Assembly (NCBI RefSeq): GCF_024721265.1
Contig: NZ_JAMXOC010000011.1
Location: 32,512 to 96,511 of the forward strand
Direction: 5' to 3'
DNA length: 64,000 bases
Origin: Ohessyouella blattaphilus
Lineage (GTDB): Bacteria; Bacillota; Clostridia; Lachnospirales; Lachnospiraceae
The stretch's first letter is position 1; every line of letters starts with the position of its first letter. The translations under genes and the position numbers were made by a program. The notes beneath the pieces were generated by a model. That model searched no databases and had not been told where the DNA came from. It saw only the letters and a list, made by a program, of their open reading frames with translations. Positions 9,313 through 18,100 of the stretch are shown in pieces.

Positions 9313-11367
9313 TTAACTAATTAATTTATCGATTAATTCTTTGATTTTGGCCACCCCTTGGGCTAACGTCATATCCGTTAGCTGAGCGCCGGCAGCATTC
9401 ATATGCCCGCCACCGTCTAGGTGCTCCATAATCACTTGTACATTCACTTCATCAATGGCTCTGGCACTAACATAGATTTTACCAGCGTACTCTGTTAGGA
9501 CAAAAGACGCCTTAATCTGGCTAATGTCTAGAAGCTCATTGGCTGCCTGGGCCCCGATAATCGTGGGGCTCTCCACCTGGAGATTGCTACCGGTGGCAAT
9601 GGCAAATTTATCCCGGTATACTTCGGCGTTACGGACGATCTCCGCTTTTGCCCGGTAAGAGCCCATATCATCTCGGAACATCTTGCGAATCAGAGTGATA
9701 TCGGCGCCGTTACGGCGAAGGAAAGCCGCTGCCTCAAAGGTACGTACTCCGGTACGGTTGGTAAAGTTGTTGGTATCGATCATAATTCCAGCGTACATCG
9801 CACTGGCTTCTACGTTAGGAATCTTGATGTTATCCACAATATATTGAAGAATCTCCGAGACCATCTCACACGCCGAAGAGGCGTAAGGCTCGATATATGA
9901 TAGCAGAGCATTGTCGATATTATCGCTGCTCTGGCGGTGATGATCGAGGACCACAATGGTCTTTGATATCTGTAAGAGCTCGGGACACTCGGTCATCTGG
10001 GGCCGGTTGGTATCCACTACGATAACTAAAGACTTACTATCTGCCATATCGATGGCTTCTTCAGGGGTGATAAACATATCCTTCGGATAGTCCGGATTGT
10101 TATCAAAAATCTCAAATAACGGCCGCAAGGAGGCACTAATTTCGTCCACCACCACGTAAGCCGTCTTCTCAAGCGCCGCTACCGCTCGGTAAAGACCGAT
10201 GGCTGCGCCAAAGGAATCCACATCGGTCATCTTGTGACCCATGATAAAGATATCGTCCTTAACCGTAATAAACTCTCTGAGGGCTTCGGCCTTAACTCTG
10301 GCTTTTACCCGGGTGTTTTTCGCAGTCTGCTCCCGCTTTCCACCAAAATACGTAATGCCCTTATTGTCTTTAATAACCGCTTGGTCACCGCCTCTAGCAA
10401 GGGCTAGGTCAATGGCCACTCGGGAGTAATCATAGCTCTGGGTGTAGTTGCTACCGGATAATCCTAGGCCTAAGCTTAAGGTAGCCGGAATCTTGTTGCC
10501 TACATTTACCCCTTTGACTTCTTCAAGAATGGAGAACTTATCTTCCTCTAAGGCTTTAAAGTTCTTCTTCTTCTTCATAACTACAAAGTATTTATCAGAT
10601 TCAATCTTCTTAACGATACCGTCGGCACTAGCCATATACTGGTTAATCTTCCGGTCGACGAGAGCCATTAAAAGAGACTGGCGCACTTCTTCTACGCTTC
10701 CTAAAAGCTCGTCGTAATTATCGATATAGATAAGTCCTGCCACAAGCTGCTGATCTTCATTGGCCCTGATATAGCTAGATAATTCGGTCACATCGTAAAG
10801 GTGAATAGCGATTAAATGCTCCGCATTTTCGGAAAAATGAATCAGGCGCTCATTCTCCCCAAAGCCTTTCACCGAAATGCGGCGAATCTCCGCATTATAA
10901 ATCCGGTCCCCAAAGTGAACCTCAATCTTTTCGATTACGTTCTCTTCTTGAGGAAAAATATTGGCGTTTAACTCAGGCATATACCGGCTAATAGGCATCT
11001 GGCTTTTTAGCTTACTGCCCACCACTTTTTTAAATAGGTCATTCATCCATAAGGCTTGACCATCGGCCATAAATAGGCCATAAGGAATCCCTAGCTCCTT
11101 GATTAAGGTATTCTGCACCAACCCGTACTGGGTGGCAAAGTCTACCAAGTCCCGCATAATCTGGGCGCGACTGTAAGCAAAGAGAAAGGTTACCATTAAA
11201 ATATAAATTACTACAAAGATGAGTAGGAACCGACCTGCACGTTTATTCGTGATGTAGATCCAAACGTTAACCGCGATTAAAAGTAGACTCATTAAAGCCG
11301 GCAGTATTAAAAACAGCCGCAAGTTTCCTTTTACCCGCAAGTTTTGTTTTTTCTTACTCTTGTTCAT
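9313..11367 (-). CDS. gdpP: c-di-AMP phosphodiesterase GdpP
   Basis: 684 residues. Two N-terminal membrane helices are followed by a PAS domain, a degenerate GGDEF domain and a DHH-DHHA1 phosphodiesterase. Metal-binding signatures are [19 protein letters not shown] and VVLDHHRQ, and the C-terminus has the [10 protein letters not shown] motif of DHHA1. It hydrolyses cyclic di-AMP to pApA and so tunes osmotic and cell-wall homeostasis. Its start is 4 bases after the galE stop, with its ribosome site inside galE. Confidence 0.95.
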   Translation of the reverse strand: MNKSKKKQNLRVKGNLRLFLILPALMSLLLIAVNVWIYITNKRAGRFLLIFVVIYILMVTFLFAYSRAQIMRDLVDFATQYGLVQNTLIKELGIPYGLFMADGQALWMNDLFKKVVGSKLKSQMPISRYMPELNANIFPQEENVIEKIEVHFGDRIYNAEIRRISVKGFGENERLIHFSENAEHLIAIHLYDVTELSSYIRANEDQQLVAGLIYIDNYDELLGSVEEVRQSLLMALVDRKINQYMASADGIVKKIESDKYFVVMKKKKNFKALEEDKFSILEEVKGVNVGNKIPATLSLGLGLSGSNYTQSYDYSRVAIDLALARGGDQAVIKDNKGITYFGGKREQTAKNTRVKARVKAEALREFITVKDDIFIMGHKMTDVDSFGAAIGLYRAVAALEKTAYVVVDEISASLRPLFEIFDNNPDYPKDMFITPEEAIDMADSKSLVIVVDTNRPQMTECPELLQISKTIVVLDHHRQSSDNIDNALLSYIEPYASSACEMVSEILQYIVDNIKIPNVEASAMYAGIMIDTNNFTNRTGVRTFEAAAFLRRNGADITLIRKMFRDDMGSYRAKAEIVRNAEVYRDKFAIATGSNLQVESPTIIGAQAANELLDISQIKASFVLTEYAGKIYVSARAIDEVNVQVIMEHLDGGGHMNAAGAQLTDMTLAQGVAKIKELIDKLIS

Positions 11368-11371
11368 TTTT

Positions 11372-12391
11372 TTATCCCTCGTATCCGTTCGGATTCTGTG
11401 ATTGCCAGCGCCACGTATCGGCGCACATGTCCTCTAAATTCTTCGTCGCTTCCCAGCCAAGCTCTGCTTTTGCTAGCGCTGGATCGGCATAGCACATAGC
11501 GATATCGCCGGCTCTGCGAGGAAGAATCTGGTATGGCAGCTCTTTGCCACAAGCTTTTGAGAAGGCGTGAATCATATCTAACACCGAGTAGCCGATACCG
11601 GTTCCTAGGTTGTATACCTTAAGTCCGGGATGACCGATTATTTTCTCAATGGCGTTTACATGGCCTTTTGCTAAGTCGACCACGTGAATATAATCCCGCA
11701 CGCCGGTGCCGTCTGGGGTATCGTAGTCATCACCAAAGACCCCAACTCTTTCTAGCTTGCCTACCGCCACTTGAGCTACGTAAGGCATTAGGTTATTCGG
11801 TATTCCTTTCGGATCCTCGCCGATACGACCGCTCTCGTGAGCACCCACTGGATTAAAGTAGCGAAGAATAATAATATCCCATTCCTCATCAGAGGTCTTT
11901 AAATCCATCAGAATCTGCTCAATCATAGACTTAGACCAACCGTAAGGATTGGTGCACTCTTTCTTTGGAAAGCTTTCGGTAATGGGCACCGAATCAGGAT
12001 TGCCGTAAACCGTGGCCGAAGAGCTAAAGACAATACTCTTAACACCGTATTCTTTCATAACCTCTAGTAAGATAATCGTTCCCGTAATGTTATTCTGATA
12101 ATAAGCAAGGGGCTTTTGTACGGATTCCCCTACGGATTTAAGTCCAGCGAAATGGATAACCGAATCGATTTTTTCTTTCGCAAACACTTGGCTAAGCGTC
12201 TCTTTATCCAGAACATCGCCCTCGTAAAAACGAATGGTTTTTCCCGTTAACTCTTCTACTCTCTTTAACGATTCTTCAGAAGAATTATAAAGATTATCAT
12301 AAACGACTACGTCGTATCCCTTATTTAGTAGCTCAAGCGCCGTGTGACTGCCGATGTAACCAGCTCCTCCAGCCAATAGAATTGTTGCCAT
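11372..12391 (-). CDS. galE: UDP-glucose 4-epimerase
   Basis: 339 residues, an extended short-chain dehydrogenase. The NAD motif is GGAGYIGSH, and the catalytic site is the SSATVYG serine with the YGWSK tyrosine and lysine. GalE interconverts UDP-galactose and UDP-glucose, and would connect galactose released by the GH36 enzyme encoded 10 kb away. GGAGG precedes the ATG. It is first in the operon with gdpP, rplI and dnaB. Confidence 0.95.
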   Translation of the reverse strand: MATILLAGGAGYIGSHTALELLNKGYDVVVYDNLYNSSEESLKRVEELTGKTIRFYEGDVLDKETLSQVFAKEKIDSVIHFAGLKSVGESVQKPLAYYQNNITGTIILLEVMKEYGVKSIVFSSSATVYGNPDSVPITESFPKKECTNPYGWSKSMIEQILMDLKTSDEEWDIIILRYFNPVGAHESGRIGEDPKGIPNNLMPYVAQVAVGKLERVGVFGDDYDTPDGTGVRDYIHVVDLAKGHVNAIEKIIGHPGLKVYNLGTGIGYSVLDMIHAFSKACGKELPYQILPRRAGDIAMCYADPALAKAELGWEATKNLEDMCADTWRWQSQNPNGYEG

Positions 12392-12439
12392 ACTATTACC
12401 TCCTACTTTTCATCTTCATTGTGATTACGCATCTTATCT

Positions 12440-12468
12440 ATTATACCATCATATTAAGCCATGGACAA
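12440..12468 (-). promoter_or_regulatory. Promoter of the galE-gdpP-rplI-dnaB operon
   Basis: TTGTCC, 17 bp, then TATAAT, with an extended -10 TGG directly before it. Confidence 0.75.
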
Positions 12469-12482
12469 ATATATTCAAGACG

Positions 12483-12505
12483 AAAAAGAAGCTCTAAAAG
12501 AGCTC
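12483..12505 (-). terminator. Terminator overlapping the nucleotidyltransferase stop
   Basis: Read leftward, AGCTCT-TTT-AGAGCT is followed by TTCTTTTT. The stem includes the last codons of the gene. Confidence 0.65.
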
Positions 12506-13411
12506 CTTCTTGTATAATCCGTCATCTTCCATCTTCTGGATAGCGGCCATTACCTGGACCTTATCCTCCTGATAGGTGATGCCGTACCATTTATCCCTGG
12601 TCGGCAAGACACTGACAACGGCTTTATCTTGCTTTAATAAACCATCCACTACGCCTGGCAAATAGTATTCGCATTTTAGTGGATTTTCTTTCAGTCCTTT
12701 TTCTAAAAAGCCAGGAAAGCCTGCGGCAATCGCTTCCACGAAGCTTTTCGTAAAGGCCCACATATTCATAGATACTGGGGTTTCCCCCGGAAGCTGGGTA
12801 TAGGTTTTGCCCTCGTCCTCTGTGTAGGCTATCTGTGAGTCCTGCTTTTCGATGCGAGTCCGCTCGACGATATCTACTAACTTACCATCCTTATCCGTAC
12901 TACAAACGCCGCGGCTAACGTAGCCGTGCTCGGTTACCGTATTTTCTAAGCGATAACCTACCATGGCATACTGGAATTTCTCGTCATCTTCGTGGTTCAT
13001 AAGGAAGTCATACGTAAGCGCAAAAGCTTCCCGTCCGTAATAATCATCGGCGTTAATGACCACAAAAGGACCGTTTAAATATTCCTTGGCACAAAGAACT
13101 GCGTGGGCGGTGCCCCAAGGCTTTTCTCTGCCTTCTGGCACTTGAAATCCTGCCGGCAAAAGATCTAGCTGCTGGTAGCAGTAATGAACCTTCATCTTTT
13201 TTGCTATCCGGTTACCGATAGCCTCTTTAAAGAGGGCCTCGTTTTCTTCCTTAATGATAAAAATCACTTCTTCAAAGCCCGCGCAAGAAGCGTCGTAAAT
13301 GGAAAAGTCCATAATGATATGGCCGTCTGCGTCCACTGGAGCGATTTGTTTTAACCCGCCGAAACGGCTCCCCATACCGGCTGCCATAATTACTAATACT
13401 GGCTTCTTCAT
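12494..13411 (-). CDS. Sugar-phosphate nucleotidyltransferase-like protein
   Basis: 305 residues with the GT-A-like nucleotidyltransferase fold. The nucleotide-binding motif is AAGMGSRFGGLKQIAPV and the metal-site motif is VINADDYYG. Members form NDP-sugars from NTP and a sugar 1-phosphate, but this subfamily is usually annotated only generically. Its ATG follows directly after the stop of the PPIase lipoprotein, so the two are co-translated. The substrate cannot be read from the sequence. Confidence 0.85.
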   Translation of the reverse strand: MKKPVLVIMAAGMGSRFGGLKQIAPVDADGHIIMDFSIYDASCAGFEEVIFIIKEENEALFKEAIGNRIAKKMKVHYCYQQLDLLPAGFQVPEGREKPWGTAHAVLCAKEYLNGPFVVINADDYYGREAFALTYDFLMNHEDDEKFQYAMVGYRLENTVTEHGYVSRGVCSTDKDGKLVDIVERTRIEKQDSQIAYTEDEGKTYTQLPGETPVSMNMWAFTKSFVEAIAAGFPGFLEKGLKENPLKCEYYLPGVVDGLLKQDKAVVSVLPTRDKWYGITYQEDKVQVMAAIQKMEDDGLYKKELF

Positions 13412-14470
13412 CTATTTTTCCACCTGTACACAATTTTTTGCTAACCAATCGTTAACGGCTAATTGAAGAGACATCTCTTTGAGAGTATCCTCATCTGCTA
13501 ACTCTTTTAACTCATCAATCGTACCGATGTTATTCATATCGGCGATCTTCTGGTAGTACTCCTCTAGCTTATCGCCTGTAGGCTCAAGCTTTTCCTTCTC
13601 GGCAATGGCCTTTAGGACCATGTTGCTTTTCTCTGAGTCTTTCACGTTGGTTTCTACCGTCTTGCGCAGTTCGTCTTCCGTCTCAAAGCCGTACTGAGTC
13701 ACCACGTCTTCCATAGACATTCCTTGTTGCTCGGCCATGGACTTGAGGCTCGCAATCTGCTCATCGACAGATTTATCTACCGCTTCCTGGTCGTATTTCT
13801 TCACCTCAGAGTTTTCTAAGATTTTTTCCCAAACAGCGCTTGCTAGCGAGTTCTCATAAGTCCACTGAGCTTGCTGAGTAAGGATTTCCTTCACTTCTTC
13901 TTTGTATTCTTTAATGGTTTTGCTTTTCTTCGTAGAAAGTTCTTTGGCTAACTTATCGGTGAGCTCAGGCACTTCGCTTTCCGTAATTCCCTTAACAGTG
14001 ATAGTAAAGACCACATCTTGCCCTGCTAGCTCGGTATTGCCATAGTCATCTGGGAACTTTCCGTTCCAGTCAAAGGTCTCGCCAATCTTGTGGCCAATCA
14101 CACTGTCTTCAAAGCCATCGATAAAGGTTCCTGAACCAATCGTTAGATCAGCGTCAGTTGCCGTACCACCGTCAAAAGCTACTCCATCTTTCTTACCTTC
14201 GTAGTCAATCTTTACGGTATCCCCGTCTTCTACTGCCCGGTCGGTAATCTCTTTCGTGGTCTTCTTTTCTTCTAGCTTATTATCAATATAGGCTTCGACT
14301 TGCTCATCGGTCACTTCTGCGGCATCGTCGATTTTGTCTACTTCAACCCCTTTATATTTCGTCACCTTTAACTCATCCGTATCGATTCCGGTACTACCAG
14401 CACAGCCTGTTATGCTCGCCATTAGGAGGGCACTGGCACAAATTGTTGCTATAATTTTTTTCTTCATCAT
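13412..14470 (-). CDS. FKBP-type peptidyl-prolyl isomerase lipoprotein, trigger-factor-like
   Basis: 352 residues. Lipobox ITGC gives an extracytoplasmic lipid anchor. An FKBP domain (VEDGDTVKIDYEGKKDG to the VFTITVKGI end) is followed by a helical region like the trigger-factor C-terminal chaperone arms. It probably helps fold secreted proteins at the outer face of the membrane, and the giant surface protein encoded nearby would be a plausible client (inference). The start MMKKK has two ATGs, and GAGGTGG suits the first. Confidence 0.85.
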   Translation of the reverse strand: MMKKKIIATICASALLMASITGCAGSTGIDTDELKVTKYKGVEVDKIDDAAEVTDEQVEAYIDNKLEEKKTTKEITDRAVEDGDTVKIDYEGKKDGVAFDGGTATDADLTIGSGTFIDGFEDSVIGHKIGETFDWNGKFPDDYGNTELAGQDVVFTITVKGITESEVPELTDKLAKELSTKKSKTIKEYKEEVKEILTQQAQWTYENSLASAVWEKILENSEVKKYDQEAVDKSVDEQIASLKSMAEQQGMSMEDVVTQYGFETEDELRKTVETNVKDSEKSNMVLKAIAEKEKLEPTGDKLEEYYQKIADMNNIGTIDELKELADEDTLKEMSLQLAVNDWLAKNCVQVEK

Positions 14471-14578
14471 TTAAATTTCCACCTCTTCTAGTTTTTCACA
14501 TCCATTACTTATACCATATTCACCGATTAATTTAAAGGGTTTTCACAGTTAATTCATGAAAACAAACTGCCATTTTCC

Positions 14579-14607
14579 TTGATAGTTCGCCGAAAGAATG
14601 CTAAAAT
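14579..14607 (+). promoter_or_regulatory. Promoter of the small membrane protein
   Basis: TTGATA and TAAAAT are spaced by 17 bp. This also rules out translation starts upstream of 14642 in the same frame. Confidence 0.75.
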
Positions 14608-14641
14608 GAGAGTTGCGAAAAAACGAAATGGGAGGATTATC

Positions 14642-15079
14642 GTGAGTACATTTACCTTAGTATTGTTAATTATCTTAGCTGTTTTAGTTATAGCAGTAGT
14701 TGTCTTATATTTCTTAGGGAAAAGAGCTGAGAAGAAGCAAGCGGAACAAAAAGAACAGATGGACGCTGTCGCCCAGACCGTCTCCATGCTGATTATCGAC
14801 AAAGGCAAAATGCGCCTAAAAGATGCTGGTTTCCCAGCCGTCGTGGTAGAGAATTCACCGAAGTATCTACGCCGAACCAAGGTGCCAGTGGTCAAAGCTA
14901 AAGTGGGACCAAAGATTATGACCCTGATGTGCGACGCTGATGTCTTTAAAACCCTACCGGTTAAGAAAGAAGTAAAGGCAACCGTAAGCGGTATCTACAT
15001 CACCGCCGTGAAAGGCCTTAGAGGCGCTGCCGAAGTAGCTCCTGCTAAGAAAGGCTTCTTCGCTCGTTTTAAAAAATAG
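14642..15079 (+). CDS. Small single-pass membrane protein of unknown function
   Basis: 145 residues from a GTG start at 14642, placed by GGGAGG 7 bases upstream and the promoter before it. The N-terminal helix TLVLLIILAVLVIAVVVLYFLG is followed by a Lys/Glu/Gln-rich stretch and a compact, strongly basic domain of about 100 residues ending in FFARFKK. I do not recognise a named family. Similar small proteins occur in Lachnospiraceae-type genomes as hypothetical proteins (recollection). It is monocistronic. Confidence 0.75.
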   Translation: MSTFTLVLLIILAVLVIAVVVLYFLGKRAEKKQAEQKEQMDAVAQTVSMLIIDKGKMRLKDAGFPAVVVENSPKYLRRTKVPVVKAKVGPKIMTLMCDADVFKTLPVKKEVKATVSGIYITAVKGLRGAAEVAPAKKGFFARFKK

Positions 15080-15098
15080 TAAATAAGTAAAAAAATTT

Positions 15099-15137
15099 GT
15101 ACCTCAGCTGAATTTCCAGCTGAGGTACCTTTTTTTA
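15099..15137 (+). terminator. Bidirectional terminator
   Basis: A 12-bp perfect stem (15099-15110 with 15117-15128) is followed by a T run. An A run before it serves the convergent surface-protein gene on the other strand. Confidence 0.9.
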
Positions 15138-15140
15138 CTG

Positions 15141-18100
15141 CTATTTTTTGTTTTGTTTCTTCTTAAAGATGACTACTGCGCCACACGCTAGGAGGCTACC
15201 TACAAGAATTAGGATCCAAAAAATCGGTGTACTTGAATCACCAGTCTTGGTTTCTGTTTGTCTCGTTTCGGCTCCACCTGTTGGTGCTGCCTGAGTGCCG
15301 CTTCCTGGTGTCTCACTGCCAGTCGCCCCACCATCTGCTTTTACCGCTTCGGCGTTCGCCTTTAAGGTCACGCTTTCGGCCGGCATTTGGAAAGTAGTTG
15401 TATGTGTTGATATTGCTGTATCCTTATATCCGTTCCACATTGTAAAGCTGTAGCCCGTCTCTACTTCCGCGCTAATCGACACGGCCATTCCCGCAATATA
15501 GACACCATCACCTGCGACTTTCCCAATTCCCGTTCCCCGTTCTAAGCTTAAGGTATAGAATTCTAGCTGCTCTGCTAAAGAAAGTCCACTATCGTATTCC
15601 ACCTCAATAACAGCACCCGTATCTTTGCCATCCACATAGACATGATACTCACCGTCTGGTACAGAATCAAATTGATCTTCAGCGATTATATTACCGTCGT
15701 TGTCCACTAAGGTGATAACTGCATCTCCCCAAGGGGTATCATCCTTATCCGCACCGATAACTACGGAAGTACGTCTAAGCATGCCCCGTGCCTCTAAGGT
15801 TAAGTCGCTAGCCGGCATCGTAATGGTAGCTTCACGAGTATTATACTCCTGATAGCCGGTCACGTTAGGGGCCCACTTGGTAAAGATATAGTCTTCGGGA
15901 ACAACTGCGCTAATATTAATGGTCTCGCCAGCGGCGTAATTGCCCATTGCTTCTTCAGACACCGCTGTAACACCATCACCAGTTACAAGAGTTAATGCAT
16001 ACTTTTCAGTTGAGCGAGCATAATATAGGTTAATAGCGGCACCATCGACAGCAACCAGCTTATCTGCTGAACCCTCTGGTCCGGTCGCGCTAGCGTGGCT
16101 GTAAGTGATTACCTCGTCCTCAAGAGTTCCGTCTACTAAGGTAGTGCAGAGAATTTCCTTATTTGGCTCGCAGTGAAGCATCTCTGAATAGTTGGCCTCA
16201 TTGGCGTATGCTCCATCCTCACCCATTACATAGTGGTTAACCGTATAGCAGCAGAATGTAGCACTACCGCTTCCCTCTTCGTCCTCTGCTGGCGCATGGG
16301 CTTTTGGCTTCAAGGTCAAGGACCTATTCATAACAATTTTACCGTTTTTGGTAGTCAGAGGGGCTGCTTCGCCCTCAGACTCCCATCCGTCAAAGCAATA
16401 ATCCTCTTCAATCTTCGTAATGACTGAAGCCACTTCACCTGATAAATAAATGCCGCTTCCGTCTGCTGATTCAATACCGTCACTTCCTAGAATTGTCAGA
16501 GTAAAGTAATCAAGAGTCGCTTCCTGAAGTACACCCTGCGTATTATCGACTACAATCGTCTGTCTTGTATCTTCGCCATCAACTAAGATTTTATATTCGC
16601 CATTAGGAATATTATCTAAGTTAACAAACTCTTTACCGTTTTCTTCATTTCTTAGCAAGGTAACCCCTTGAAGCTTTTCGTTCCAAGGATTGCCATCTAG
16701 ATTAACGTTAATACGCACCTGAGAAGCATATCTATCCGCATGAGCCGTTAGCGTTAGCGGATAATTTGGCATACTTATCTCTAGCTGTTTGAATGCGGCA
16801 ATCGTATATGTCTCTGGGTTGGCCGTCCATTTGGTAAAGCAATAGCCATCCACATCATTTACTTTAATTCCTACTCTTTCATTTGCAAGGTATACACCGC
16901 CGCCAGTTACATTTTCACACCCCGTATCGGCATGTAAGGTGAGTGTGTAGAAAGCCAAATCCTTCTTATTGTCTTCCGGCTTTTTATAATCTACGATAAT
17001 CGTCTCTTCCGTCTCTCGGCCATCGACAATAATGGTGTATTCACCGTTAGGCATCTTGCCCGAGCCATCATAAATATTGCCGTCTTTATCCTTTAATTGA
17101 ATCACCGGCGTGCCTTCTGTCCACGTCTCTCCGTCCTTCTTAAAAGTAATCTCCACATCTGATTCCTGCAGTTTCCAATTAGCAATCAGCTTGATCTCAC
17201 CAGCTTGGTCTCCAGCAATGCTGGTCGCCTTATTCTCTTCGGTAAAAGGATCAACCCCTTCACCTAAATCATTATACCAGCCTTCAAAAATATAGTCCTC
17301 TCGCTCTGGTGTCGGCAACTCTGCTAAGCCTTCTCCATAGATATAGGTATCCACCGGATCATCAGTAAACGCCGCTGGCTTATCTGCACTACCATTAAGA
17401 TTATAAATAATGTCATAAGCATTTGCTTCCCAGCGAGCATATAAGGTTACGTCTCCTGACTGTGTCGCACTGATTTTACTTACTTTTTGGGTATCGTCAT
17501 AGACGCCGTCCACGTCTTCGGCCAGATACCAGCCAATGAATGTATAGTTTGCCTTTGCCGGCTCTGGTATATCCTGCGTACTTTCCCCGTAAACATAGGT
17601 TTTAGGCTCATCGGCACCTTCCGCAAAAGCACCCTCTCTTAATTCATAAGCGATAGCATACGTTTTCGGCGTCCAATTTGCACTCAAGATTACCTCATCA
17701 ATCTGATCCGCCGCAATCGACTCAATCTTATTGTTAAGATCGATATCCCCATTGCCATCTACACCGTACCAACCATCAAAATCATAATTAGGCCGACTAG
17801 GCACTGGCATATCGTTAGCGTCAACACCTACTCCATAAGTATATTCCCCCGGTGCTGGCTTTTCCGTCGTCCCATTCGTAACAGGATTTGTCTCATCACC
17901 ATTCAAATTATAGGTAATATCGTAGATTTTAATTCCAAGGGTGGCGCGAATTATACCACTTACCGTTTTGTCACCTAAGTCACTACAGTAAACCCAGTTT
18001 GTTGTATCAGTAGCAACATCGGTAGCATCATCGTAAACCACAGCAAAACCAGCGTCTCCTACTGCTTTTGTCTCTGCCTCACTTAGCTTATAGCCTACCA

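Noticed and set aside
14579..14641. Upstream in-frame TTG extension of the small membrane protein
   Set aside because: It overlaps the promoter, and GGGAGG points to the GTG at 14642.
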